Assembly: GCF_032884065.1 (NCBI RefSeq)
Contig: NC_088867.1
Span: 23,727,018-23,791,017, forward strand
Direction of reading: 5' to 3'
Length of the DNA: 64,000 nucleotides
Origin: Artemia franciscana
Taxonomy: Eukaryota; Arthropoda; Branchiopoda; Anostraca; Artemiidae
Shown in pieces: positions 1 to 10,197 of the stretch. The notes beneath the pieces were generated by a model. That model did not search any database. It was given only the letters and a program-made list of their open reading frames with translations, and had not been told where the DNA came from. Positions within the stretch are counted from its first letter, which is position 1, and each line of letters starts with the position of its first letter. The position numbers were made by a program, and so were the translations under genes.

Positions 1-293
1 TCCGAAAGGGCTCAATGGCCCGTTATTTGGGGAAAAAACAACAAAACAAAATATAAATAACTATTAAATGCATTCCCACTTAAAATATATTTAGATTCTA
101 CTCACCAATCCTCACCCGATCACAACCGGTCTCCGCACCACCTGCTTAAAAAAAAAAAAAAAAATAATAATAATAAAAAATATGCATCAAGGCCCCAACA
201 CTCACACCACCCAAACCTAAATTATTAAATCAATCTAAATAATTAATTTAAAAAATACATCTAAAGAATTAAACAACTGATCAATATAAATAA
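1..293. other. AT-rich flank, probable LINE 3' untranslated part
   Basis: No coding sequence is seen. The stretch follows the LINE stop codon on the minus strand and includes an A-rich AAT-repeat run at about 147-180. It may be the 3' UTR of the LINE, but no clear tail was found. Confidence 0.4.
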
Positions 294-2240
294 CTAATCA
301 ATATTATAATTTAATTTATTTATTTTAATTAAAAAGTTCTTCAACTGTTTCTTGAAGGAGCCTATGGTACAGGACCATCGAATCCCAACAGGAATGGAAT
401 TCCAGGCACGTCCGACAGCAACTATTAGACCCAACTCTGAGCGCACTGCAGAGGTGGATGGTACTAGCACATTATCCTGATTCCTAGTTTCATAAGGCCT
501 AACATTTCTAACAATTTCAAGAAGCCCGGAAGAACTTGATGGAAGGTCTCCACGGAAATATTGAAACGTAATGAAAGAGAGGTGTAATGTATGAATATCT
601 TTAATCTTCAGAAGTTCAACAGAAATATGGGTGGTAGACTGTAGGACTTATGCTGATTTCAGTTGGAGATTATGTAAAGGTGCAAGTAAAGATGGTAATG
701 TAGACATTCACACTGACGATGAGTAACATAAATAAGGGTGAATAAGAGAGAAGTATAATAGACGAAGGATGGAGAAAGGAAACAATCGCTTTAGCTTCCG
801 AATAATTCCAAGGCCTCGAGAAATCTTTAATCTCATTGACTCATTATGCCGCTTGAAAGATATGTTTTCATCTAGAATTACCCAAAGGAATCGAACAAAC
901 CGGTCAGCTGGGCGTAATATGGATGTCTTAGATGTTTGAAGCTCTGTCACTGTAGGGCAGCTTTTGCCTGTGCGGGAGAATATGATAAGAAACGATTTTT
1001 TTACATTCAAAGGTAATAAATTTGCATCAAACCAATGATATATGTTTTCTGTCTATTGCAGCTTGAGGATAAGGGATGATTCATCAGGTGCTGCAGCCCC
1101 CAGGATGCTGTCGACGGTGAATGCAAAGAGTTCTTCATGTTGACCAGGCGTATATTGCCGCAGGAATAAGGCCGAAGTCAAAAAACTGTCGTACAAAATG
1201 AAGAAGCATACAATGAAGAACACATACGTGTTCTGTTGAGCACTTCTCCCGAAAACCAAACTGGTACCGATGAAAAAACTTCTTCGCGTCCAGGAAACTC
1301 ATCAGACGCTTTAGCATAGCCTTTTTAAATATTTTAGAAAAAACAGACAGAAGAGATATAGACCTATTGTTCTCTGGGTCCTCCCGGTCACCTCCTTAAA
1401 ATAATGCTATCACTCGTGCCAACTTGAGATGCTAAGGGAATATTCCGAGCTTGAATGACTGGTTAACCGAGTGGCACAGTGGTGTATTTATTGAGGGAAG
1501 AATTTGTCCTACTCTGAGATCTTAGATCTTTCTTTCTTCTCTTCCTAATCTTTTCAGCTGTAAAAAGACACACTTTTGTGTGCCTTTTTTCTGTTTATGG
1601 TTCGTGTGTCTATCTCCACTTTCCAGCATCTGAGCTTCTACTTCCTTTATGGAGTGGAACAAACTTAGCTTGCCTTAAAGCAAATGAAAAGGTTTCCGTT
1701 TCTGGCAACAAGCTGATGATTTTCATCATTTGAATATTCACGTAAATATTTTCACGTGAGTATTTTCATCGTTTTAGTCCTAAACGTTTTTTAGATTTAC
1801 GCTACCTATCCTCTCCAATTCGATTGTACGCTTTCCACTATTTTGAACACTTCATCATTTGTGCATTTTTTCCAACTAGTACTCCAGATTTCGCCAAATG
1901 AGTAAATAAATTCCTGAATAAGAACCTTTCCCCCTCTAGGTTTTTCATTCTCCAACTCGGTGAGTCGATTTGCTGATGAAAATGACTGAAATTATTCTCC
2001 ATATCTCGCTTACCCTTTCAAGTCAGTGCAAGGTGACCAGCTACATTGCTGATTTTCCGTAAACTCATTAATAATCTGCCATACCATCTTGGTATCTCCA
2101 TTTTGATCTGAAAACTTTTCTTCAAAATAAGCATTATATATCTATCTTTTCATGCTTCAATGTACTTCTGACCCTCATAAACTCTGCGAAATCATGTATA
2201 CGCGCAATCTATTAAAATTGTGTTAGAAAACTCGTCGTCT
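294..2240 (-). pseudogene. Decayed non-LTR (LINE) reverse transcriptase, 3' half
   Basis: Minus-strand remnant of a non-LTR retrotransposon ORF2, read in several frames. From high to low coordinates one sees a pre-RT linker, a palm entry block like NYRPISLLS (here ENNRSISLLS, about 1340-1375), then QFGFREKCSTEH (about 1230-1270), then the post-palm block ending in FPFSILRLLYFSLIHPYL (708-1010), and finally a C-terminal RAWNSIPVGIR-type block, ending at a TAG at 294-296. The catalytic FxDD region is missing: sequence passes from the fingers (about 1130) to the thumb (about 1010) within roughly 100 bases, so the palm has been deleted. Frameshifts and stops show it is dead. The family assignment rests on conserved LINE RT blocks; the clade is not resolved. 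Confidence 0.8.
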
Positions 2241-2370
2241 GTTCAGGCCTTCAGGTTCCAAACCTTTTGCAGCAATAATTAGTCTGCTACCTTTACAATG
2301 ATTCTACGTAATGGCTTATCTCTTGTGATAACAAATTCTTAGGAACCTAGATAAAACTAAGACTAATCGC

Positions 2371-4126
2371 GTGCCATTGCAAAGCTTTGGTGGGTTGATA
2401 TTTCTTAAAAGTATTATTGGTACGCCTATTTTTAGTTGTAGCACGTGTGGTGGAAACCCTGAAGGATCTATGGAATTTAAAAATTCAGATGGATAATTAA
2501 CCGCTTCATTTGGTTCCAAAACTGTGTCGACTGACTTGTAAAGGACTGCCTGGTCTCGAATCTTGGTCAAAACAATATTGTTGATTTCGTGGACGTCTAT
2601 ATTTTTGGGCGCGAGAATCGCTCTTTCACTTAGCCATTTATTATTTTTATAATTTTTTAGAATATTCGGAAATACTTTTTCAATCAATTCATTTTTGGAC
2701 GTCACTAAATTACAGAAATCAGCAGGTAGTTGTATACGTCCTGAAATTGAGTCTACTGGGAGCTTTCCGTTTCCAATTGTCAGCAATTGATCTGAAAATG
2801 TTTGACCAGAGTCATCGTTTTGCAATCGGACACGCATATTTGTAGTTAATTTTAATATTTTTACGTGTGCCCATAAATTAGAATTTTTCAGGCAAGCATT
2901 CATTTCGTCTGCAGGAGTTGATCTAGGTATTATAGGTAATGTTTGCCTGAAATCTCCCGCAAGCAATATTAATGTGCTGCCAAAGGGTTTCGACTTCCCT
3001 CTCAAATCTTTCAAGCATTGATCCAGAGCCTCGAGCGATTTTTTGTGTGCCATTGTGCACTCATCCCAAATAATAAGTTTGCATTGCTGCAATACTTTAC
3101 CCATCCCAGATGATTTGGAAATATTGCACGTGGGAGTTTCTGTAGAATGCAAATTCAGAGGCAATTTCAAAGCGGAATGAGCAGTTCTTCCACCAGGCAG
3201 CAATGTTGCGGCTATTCCGGACGACGCAATTGCCAACGCTATATCATTTTTTTGATCGAATTGATGCCAGAATCAGTTTTATCACAAATGTTTTACCAGT
3301 ACCTCCTGGCGCATCCAAAAAGAAAATTTCTCCAACGTTGTTATCGACACAATGCATTATCGTATCATAAATGTCTTTTTGTTCCGACGTTAACTTGGAA
3401 ATGTTATTTTGTACATACGACAATAGATCACTCGTACTGTAACTTTGTTCACGATCCAATTCTACACATGTCGAAACAGCAGCGATACGGTTAGGTGAAG
3501 GCATTCCCAAATCCTGAAGAGGTTTGTTTGCCATACGTACGCACAAATCTTCTATAATAACTAGAGTGTAGTTATAAATTTCTGATTTAAAATCAAAAGT
3601 CATGTCTGACGTCTCTAACTGTTTTCGATGGAGTATATCTTCGGACATTTTTTACTTATATTTTTCCCATAACTCTGTAGGAGCTGATGGAGAGCAAGTT
3701 GTTAAAATGATGCCAAACAATGCACGAATTTGACTTGGGGTTGACGTTTCGCACGCGTCATTGATGCAGTTATCCCAGTGTTGGTCATTCTCCAGTATAT
3801 TCAGAGCTTGGCATGCACTACGGTAAGTGTCATGTATAGTACCGTTTACAGTTCTCAAATACTCAAAGGATGTCGGACCGGGTACATTCACCAAAAGCAG
3901 GCGTAGAAAGAAGCATTCATGTTGATTGGGGTGAACGGTGTAGAGTCTTCCTATCGTGGTATCTTTGAAGATGGTAGGTTGGCCGTCGACTGACTTACCC
4001 TGTTTTCGACGTTCAAATACTTTATTTTTAGTATTCCACGTGTAATACGAAGGCACTTCAGTATACAGCAGTTTTTTTGCAAAAGAATCATTTTTGCAAA
4101 GCGAAAAAAAAGCTGTTAATGTTGTA
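2371..4126 (-). pseudogene. Helitron RepHel protein, PIF1-like helicase part
   Basis: Encodes the C-terminal half of a Helitron replicase-helicase. In minus order: a linker typical of Helitron proteins (3652-4126, with YTWNTKNKVFERRKQG and GRLYTVHPNQHECFFLRLL), then the PIF1 superfamily-1 helicase with Walker A DAPGGTGKT (about 3305-3330), Walker B IIWDECTM (about 3050-3075) and a downstream AGDFRQTLP motif (about 2935-2965). Only two lesions lie inside: an in-frame TAA at 3652-3654 and a one-base frameshift in an A run near 3247-3253. It is cut off at CNGTRL near 2371, so the last helicase motifs are lost. The N-terminal Rep nuclease (HUH) domain is absent: at about 4126 the frame joins Helitron 5' non-coding sequence. 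Non-functional but fairly young. Confidence 0.9.
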
Positions 4127-4255
4127 TCACCGTCAAAGCAAAAATGACGACAACTAACTTCATGACGTCAGTCAACACAGAAACATGACGTCACCTGACA
4201 GACAGACAGACACACAGACAGACAACTTATTTTTATATATATATATATATATACG
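4127..4255 (-). mobile_element. Helitron 5' terminal region
   Basis: Contains the block seen at every Helitron 5' end in this window: TGACGTCA-type palindromes, GACAGACAGACA repeats and the inverse of ATAAAAATAAGTTGTCTGTC. The terminal TC has been blurred by expansion of the adjoining TA run. It is joined directly to the helicase fragment, implying a large internal deletion of the element. Confidence 0.7.
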
Positions 4256-4256
4256 T

Positions 4257-4457
4257 AGTTTTGACACGTTTTGACTCTCGCTGTCCTGGTGGATTTTCAT
4301 CTAACTGCGCGGTTTCGCGTTCTTTAGCCGCAAGCCTTTTGGCTTTAACCCTTTGAGCAGATTCCTTGGCTGTTTCTTCTGCCATTGTAGGATTTATACT
4401 AAAATTTCTCTTTGAATTAACTATTTGAGCAGCTTCCTCGGCTGTTTCTTCTGTCAT
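4257..4457 (-). pseudogene. Helitron N-terminal ORF fragment
   Basis: Charged, low-complexity segment rich in Ala, Glu, Lys and Arg, with repeated MAEETAKESAQRVKAKRLAA-like units. Related copies lie at 7810-8028, 8248-8499, 9400-9540 and 9850-10010. In complete copies these units follow the Helitron 5' end, so I read them as the start of the Helitron protein upstream of Rep. Here it is only a fragment ending in a TA run. Confidence 0.6.
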
Positions 4458-4833
4458 TTTAAGATCTATACTAAAAATTCCTCTTCACGTGCCAAGCTTG
4501 ATAAAGCTCAACAATTTATAATAAACCTCAAAATTTTAAGTATCTGTTTTAATACTTTAATCTATTGTGAAAATATTTCGAAATATTTATGCAATTCCCA
4601 GTTTTTACATTTTAGTTTGTTTTCTTTTTCTTCTTTATTTTTCAGACGTCATATGCAAACCCTCAACACAAAAATACATACAACTTATTTATATATATAT
4701 ATATATATATATAAAGAAGATATAATCTGGCGTAACAGACTTAGTGTAACAGACATAACACACAAACAATTTATTTTTATGTATATAGATATAGATTATA
4801 TATAAATTTATATAGTACATATATATATATATA
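4458..4833 (-). mobile_element. Two degenerate Helitron 5' ends and AT-rich sequence
   Basis: Two further copies of the Helitron 5' signature in minus orientation lie at about 4640-4715 (GACGTCATATGC ... AACTTATTTATATATA) and 4735-4800 (AACAGACATAACACAC ... TTATTTTTATGTATATAGA). The rest is AT-rich without a gene. Confidence 0.5.
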
Positions 4834-4937
4834 CTAGCTGTTGGGGTGGCGCTTCGCGCCACCCCAACACCCCCCAAGCCCCCCCGCGCGCGTAAGTCGT
4901 TACGCGCCATTGTAGTTGTGTCCCTATGTCCCACCTG

Positions 4938-4940
<3 letters not shown>
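4834..4940 (-). mobile_element. Helitron 3' terminus (single hairpin)
   Basis: A CTAG at 4834-4837 is followed on the minus side by a perfect 13-bp stem (GTTGGGGTGGCGC, loop TTC) at 4840-4868, the classical Helitron end of hairpin plus CTRR. The subterminal GC-rich block continues to the TA run at 4941. Unlike the other copies, the second, inner hairpin is missing here. Confidence 0.8.

Positions 4941-5004
<64 letters not shown>
4941..5004. repeat. TA microsatellite
   Basis: Uninterrupted AT dinucleotide tract separating a minus-strand Helitron 3' end from a plus-strand Helitron 5' end. Confidence 0.95.
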
Positions 5005-5006
<2 letters not shown>

Positions 5007-5094
5007 TATCTATATAAAAATAAGTTGTCTGTCTGTGGATGGATGGATGGATGTGTCAGGTGACGTCACCTGAAAAAACTGGATTAGGTGACGT

Positions 5095-6235
5095 CAAAAC
5101 TGAAAAAACTAAAAAAAGGCAAAAACTACAAAAAAAACTAAAAACTAATAAAAAAAATAAAAAAGCTAAAAAACTAAAAAAACTATAAAGGTAAAAACCA
5201 ATAAAAAACTAAAAAAAAAACTGAAAAAACTAAAAAAAGGCAAAAACTACAAAAAAAAACTAAAAACTAATAAAAAAAGTAAAAAAGCTAAAAAACTAAA
5301 AAAACTAAAAAAACTAAAAAAAGGTAAAAAACTAAAAAAAATAAAAAATAAAAAAAAACTAAAAAAAAGGAAAAAACTGAAAAATAAGCTAAAATAAAGG
5401 TAAAAACCAATAAAAAACTAAAAAAAAAGGAAAAAACTAATAAATGACGACACTCAAAGAGAAAGCGACCAGGACAAAAGGAATGTTCGATTAGCAATCA
5501 ACAAAGCACCGGGACACAGGGAGTATAAATGACGACCAGGACATAAGTAAAAAAAAAAAAACTATCTATATATATAAAAATAAGTTGTCTGTGGATCTGT
5601 GGATCGTGGATCAGGTGACGTCACCTGAAAAAACTGGATCAGGTGACGTCAAAACTGAAAAAACTAAAAAAAGGCAAAAACTACAAAAAAAACTAAAAAC
5701 TAATAAAAAAAATAAAAAAGCTAAAAAACTAAAAAAACTAAAAAAAGGCAAAAACTACAAAAAAAACTAAAAACTAATAAAAAAGCTAAAAAACTAAAAA
5801 AACTAAAAAAAAGGCAAAAACTACAAAAAAACTAAAAACTAATAAAAAAAAATAAAAAAGCTAAAAAACTAAAAAAACTAAAAAAACTAAAAAAAGGTAA
5901 AAAACTAAAAAAACTAAAAACTAAAAAAAAACTAAAAAAGGTAAAAACTAAAAGAACTAAAAAAGAAAAAAATAAATGACGACACTCAAAGAGAAAGCGA
6001 CCAGGACAAAAGGAATGTTCGATTAGCAATCAACAAAGCACCGGGACACAGGGAGTATAAATGACGACCAGGACACAAGTAAAAAAAAAAATTAACAAAA
6101 CTAAAAAGAAGGTAAAAACTACAAAAAAACTAAAAAGAAAAAAAAACTAAAAACTAATAAAAAAACTAAAAAATCTAAAAATCTAAATAAACTAAAAAAG
6201 AAAAAAAAAAGGAAAAAAATAGAGGAGAAAAACAA
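5095..6235 (+). repeat. CTAAAAA-type low-complexity tract in Helitron
   Basis: Degenerate repeats of ACTAAAAA(A), GGTAAAAA, GGCAAAAACTAC and AAAAGCTAAAA. The strand carries almost no T outside the TAAAA words, so the open frames through it encode Lys/Leu/Asn-rich or, on the other strand, Phe/Leu/Ser-rich strings that are composition artefacts. The same repeat recurs at 38940-39480 (plus) and, inverted, at 14760-16550, 48720-49770 and 50400-51890. Confidence 0.85.
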
Positions 6236-6239
6236 AACT

Positions 6240-6665
6240 AAAAAACGAATGTATATACAGACCGGTACACCGGGATACAAATGACGACCGGGACACAGGG
6301 AATATAAATAACGACCGGGACACAGGGACACAACTACAACGGGGACACCGGGGGAAACAGGGGGATATAAATGACGACCGGGACAAAAAAACTAAAAAGA
6401 AATAAAAACTAAAAACTAATAAAAAAAACTAAAAAATCTAAAAATCTAAATAAGCTAAAAAAGAAAAAAAAAGGAAAAAAATAAAGGAGAAAAACAAAAC
6501 TAAAAAACGAATGTATATACAGACCGGGACACCGGGATACAAATGATGACCGGGACCCGGGACACAGGGAATATAAATGACGACCGGGACACAGGGACAC
6601 AACTACAACGGGGACACCGGGGGAAACAGGGGGATGTAAATGACGACCGGGACACCGGGACAGGG
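6240..6665 (+). repeat. GACGACCGGGACACAGGG minisatellite
   Basis: Imperfect GC-richer repeats built from ATGACGACCGGGACACAGGG, GGATACAA and GGGACACAACTACAACG words. It is an internal part of the Helitron, also present near 7360-7500, 8010-8160, 14450-14750, 39760-40140 and 50270-50650. Unit order varies, as expected for slippage or unequal exchange. Confidence 0.8.
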
Positions 6666-6669
6666 AATG

Positions 6670-6871
6670 GTCGATTAGCAATCACCATCAACAAAGCTCA
6701 AGGGCAATCATTAGAATCATGAGGTATAGATCTGAATACAGATTGTTTTCCCATGGACCATTATATGTTGCATGTTCAAGAGTCGGTAAACCTGACAATC
6801 TATTTATATGCAAAGACAATGGGACAGCAAAGAATGTTGTATATTCGCAAGTTTTACGTAGTTAAAACCAT
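6670..6871 (+). pseudogene. Helitron helicase C-terminal relic
   Basis: The sequence reads ITINKAQGQSLES in one frame and FSHGPLYVACSRVGKPDNL in the next, which together are the last conserved motifs of a PIF1-type Helitron helicase. A TGA after SLES and a one-base loss in the T run before the second block break it. The same relic occurs at 7126-7325, 14230-14425, 40142-40222 and 50050-50250, showing that all these elements descend from one deleted parent. Confidence 0.8.
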
Positions 6872-6976
6872 ATATATATATATATATATCTATATTCACA
6901 GGTGGGACATAGGGACACAACTACAATGGCGCGTAACTATTATGGCGCGTAACGACTTACGCGCGCGGGGGGGCTT

Positions 6977-7043
6977 GGGGGGGGCGCGAAGCGCCCCCAC
7001 CAACTAGGTGTTGGGGTGGCGCGAAGCGCCACCCCAACAGCTA

Positions 7044-7044
<1 letters not shown>
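6977..7044 (+). terminator. Tandem Helitron 3' end: two hairpin-CTAG modules
   Basis: Inner module: stem GGGGGCGC, loop GAA, partner GCGCCCCC, then CTAG at 7004-7007. Outer module: stem GTTGGGGTGGCGC, loop GAA (7010-7038), then CTAG at 7041-7044. Each has the hairpin-to-CTRR spacing of a Helitron terminator. Rolling-circle transposition ends at such a hairpin, so the element has two possible stops in series. Confidence 0.75.

Positions 7045-7121
<77 letters not shown>
7045..7121. repeat. TA microsatellite
   Basis: Begins directly after the CTAG of the plus Helitron and runs into an inverted Helitron copy. Confidence 0.95.
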
Positions 7122-7124
<3 letters not shown>

Positions 7125-7493
7125 TTTAACTACGTAAAACTTGCGAATATACAACATTCTTTGCTGTCCCATCGTCTCTGCATATAAATAGATTGTCAGG
7201 TTTACCGACTCTTGAACATGCAACGCATAATGGTCCATGGGAAAACAATCCGTATTCAGATCTATACCTCATGATTCTATTGATTGCCCTTGAGCTTTGT
7301 TGATGGTGATTGCTAATCGACCATTTCCTTTGTTGCCGTCGTCATTTATATATCCCCCTGTGCCCCCCGGCGTCCCCGTTGTAGTTGTGTCCCTGTGTCC
7401 GGGTCGTCATTTATATTCCCTGTGTCCCCGTCGTCATTTGTGTCCCGGTGTCCCAGTCTGTGATTTCTATTTGAGTGTCCCGGGCGTCATTTA

Positions 7494-7640
7494 TATTCGT
7501 CAGGATATTGTAGGGCATCGTAGCATCGATGAGTTTAAGCAATTCTTGTCAACTGATTGTTTCGTCTATAAAGAATATTATCTCGAGGTAAGAACTGATC
7601 ACCGACCACAACGATTGCCACTTTGTTGATAGTTGCGTAT
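7494..7640 (-). pseudogene. Helitron replicase fragment
   Basis: One minus frame reads VAIVVVGDQFLPRDN, then RRNNQLTRIA, a stop, and THRCYDALQYP. These match a conserved segment of Helitron replicases, as I recall it, that lies upstream of the Rep nuclease core. The piece is about 45 residues and is flanked by minisatellite, so it is a relic. It ties the non-autonomous copies to a RepHel-encoding ancestor. Confidence 0.7.
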
Positions 7641-7795
7641 CAGGAGGCATCAATTCGATTGCTGTTTTTAAGCAGAAGCACTAAATTATTATTTTCGTGG
7701 AAAAGATGATATATATAAATATATATATATATTTTTTCTTTTTAGTTTTTTTGTAGTTTTTACCTTTTTTAGTTTTTTTCTTCTTTTGTATTAAT

Positions 7796-7875
7796 GCTAA
7801 AGCCAAGGTTCAAACCTGGAGCCTCTTGGACCTAGAACCTGAAACATAACGCTTTACCAACTCAGCTACTTCGGC
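7796..7875 (-). other. tRNA-like sequence (possible SINE-type relic)
   Basis: On the minus strand the 80 nt have a 5' GCCGAAG that can pair with a 3' CTTTAGC (6 of 7 positions), a D-arm/box A-like TAGCTGAGTTGG and a T-arm/box B-like GGTTTGAACC with a CCAGG/CTTGG stem, followed by A. The anticodon arm does not fold properly and there is an extra stretch in the variable region. It is thus not a working tRNA; a tRNA-derived repeat embedded in the Helitron is the best reading. Confidence 0.4.
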
Positions 7876-8247
7876 GTGAATACATTCGTTTTGAGCAGCT
7901 TCCTCGAGTGTTGCCATTGTAGGTTCTTCAGTCATTTTACAATTAGAAATTTCTCTTTCAACGGTCTTCTTACAATTAAAAATTTGTCTTTGAACGATAT
8001 TCTTAAATACCTGTGTCCTGGTCGTCATTTATATTGCCTGTGTCCCGGTCGTCATTTGTGTCCCGGTATCCCAGTCTGTAATTTCTCCTTGAGTGTCCCG
8101 GTCGTTATTTATATTCCCTCTGTCCCGGTCGTCATTTGTGTCCCGGTCTGTAATTTCTCTTTGAGTGTTTTTTCTTTTTAGTATTTTTTAGTTTTTTACA
8201 TTTTTTCTTTTTTCAGTTTTCTTTTTCTTCTTTATTTTTCAGCTTCA

Positions 8248-8499
8248 CTATGAAATACATATCGCCGAACCTTTGTTTTTTTTAACTAAAATCTGGTAGG
8301 CATTTTCCGTTTTGATATGTTTTGACTCTCGCTGTCCAGGTGGATCTTCATCTAACTGCGCGGTTTTGCGTTCTTTAGCCTCAAGCCTGTTTCCTTGCTG
8401 TTCTTTTGATTCCTCGGCACGCTTTCTTTTCTGACTTTCTCTATCAGCAGCAAGTTTTTTGGCATAGACTCTTTGAGCAGCTTCCTCGGCTGTTGCCAT
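8248..8499 (-). pseudogene. Helitron N-terminal ORF fragment
   Basis: Begins [19 protein letters not shown] and continues as a Lys/Arg/Glu-rich stretch containing PPGQRES, the same motif as in 4257-4457. It is the 5' coding start of the Helitron protein in this copy and ends without reaching the Rep domain. Confidence 0.6.
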
Positions 8500-8906
8500 T
8501 GTAGGTTATTCAGTCATTTTACATTTAAACATTTTTCCGTCCACGATCTTCTTTGAGCATCTTCATCGGCTTTTGCCATTGTAAGTTCATCAGTCATTAT
8601 AAACTTAAACATTAATAGATTTCTATGTGAACATATATGTCTTAAATATCTTTAATGACGTCACCGTCATAGCAAAAATGACGACAACTAAAATCATGAC
8701 GCCAGTCGACACAGAAACATGACGTCACCTGATCCACAGACAGACAACTTATTTTTATATATATAGATAGATATAATTCTAAAATTGTCAGGTAATTTTC
8801 TATTTTGAAATAAAAACTAAAAATTATTGCTCAGACAACATAAATATTTTTGATATTTACATAATAGCTTTAGTGGTTCTGGACTGAAAACTAAATATGC
8901 TAATCA

Positions 8907-9026
8907 AATTGGGAATTGCAATCTTTTAGGTTGAAAAGGCAGATCCATTGGAATCATGAGAATGCGTGGAATAAGAAAAGCCTCACCCTCAAAAGGCCCT
9001 GTCAAGATTGTTGCCTCTATTACGTT
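8907..9026 (-). pseudogene. Helitron helicase fragment
   Basis: Forty residues beginning NVIEATILTG and ending KRLQFPI. They match the segment that follows NGTRL in Helitron helicases, exactly the part missing from the truncated gene at 2371. Both ends are abrupt. Confidence 0.75.
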
Positions 9027-9231
9027 ATAACAGACATAACACGTCATTTGTGTCCCGGTGTCCCGGTCTGTAGTTTCGTTAGTCGACAAACATGACGTCA
9101 GACGACAAACAACTTCATGACGACATACAGCTCAATCCTTATAATGACGTCAGTCGACAAACATGACGTCAGTCGACACACAAACATGACGTCAGTCGAC
9201 AGACAGACAAACAACTTATTTTTATATATAT

Positions 9232-9378
<147 letters not shown>

Positions 9379-10197
9379 GTGATTCCTCGGCACGCTTTCT
9401 GTTCTTGCTTTCTCTATCAGCCGCAAGCCTGTTTTCTTGCTGTTCTTGTGATTCCTCGGCACGCTTTCTTTTCTTACTTTCTCTATCAGCCGCAAGTTTT
9501 TGGCATAGACTCTTTGAGCAGCTTCCTCGACTGTTGCCATTGTAGGTTATTCAGTCATTTTACAATTAAACATTTTTCCGTCCACGATCCTCTTACAATT
9601 AAAAATTTGTCTTTGAACGATTTTCTTAAATACCTTTAATGACGTCATCGTCATAACAAACATGACGACAACTAACTTCATGACGACATGATGACATGAC
9701 GTCACTCGACAGACCCACAGACAACTTGTTTATATATATATAGATATATATATATATAGATTTATGTGTTTTTTTATGTGTTTGTGCTGTTGCATTGGTG
9801 ATTTCTCTTTTCCTGATAGATATACATATATATTGTGATTCCTCGGCACGCTTTCTGTTCTTACTTTGTCAGCCGCAAGCCTGTTTTCTTGCTGTTCTTG
9901 TGATTCCTCGGCACGCTTTCTTTTCTTACTTTCTCTATCAGCCGCAAGTTTTTTGGCATAGACTCTTTGAGCAGCTTCCTCGGCTGTTGCCATTGTAGGT
10001 TCTTCATTCATTTTAAAATTAAACATTTTTCCCTCCACGATCTTCTTACAATTAAAAATTTGTCTTTGAACGATTTTCTTAAATACCTTTAATGACGTCA
10101 TCGCCATAACAAACATGACGACAACTATCTTCATGACGACATGATGGCATGACGTCACTCGACAGACCCACAGACAACTTGTTTTTATATATATAGA

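Larger units (their letters stand above)
5009..7044 (+). mobile_element. Non-autonomous Helitron, plus, with nested 5' end
   Basis: Starts A|TC (5009) with TCTATATAAAAATAAG then GTTGTCTGTCTG, and ends with a 13-bp stem hairpin (7010-7038) and CTAG at 7041-7044 followed by T, as expected for Helitron insertion between A and T. A second, nested 5' end (A|TC at 5565) gives a 1.48-kb inner unit. Interior, in order: the palindrome CAGGTGACGTCACCTG (5057-5072 and 5612-5627), long CTAAAAA-type purine-rich tracts (5095-6460), a GACGACCGGGACACAGGG minisatellite (about 6240-6665), and a helicase C-terminal relic (6670-6870). Two tandem hairpin-CTAG modules close the element. It encodes no intact protein. 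Confidence 0.85.
7122..8767 (-). mobile_element. Truncated Helitron, minus
   Basis: The 5' end is intact (TC at 8767 with T following on the plus strand); the 3' end is lost in the TA tract. It holds, from 5' to 3' on the minus strand, GACGTCA-rich leader, an N-terminal ORF fragment (8248-8499), GTCCCGG minisatellite (8010-8160), another N-terminal piece with a tRNA-like patch (7796-8028), a replicase fragment (7494-7640), more minisatellite and the helicase relic (7126-7325). Confidence 0.75.

Noticed and set aside
5095-5460. Telomere-like repeat
   Set aside because: CTAAAAA units are irregular, mixed with other words and confined to Helitron interiors.
5832-6694. Lys-rich or Phe/Leu-rich small proteins
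   Set aside because: Composition artefacts of the CTAAAAA tract and the minisatellite; their frames are not conserved between copies.
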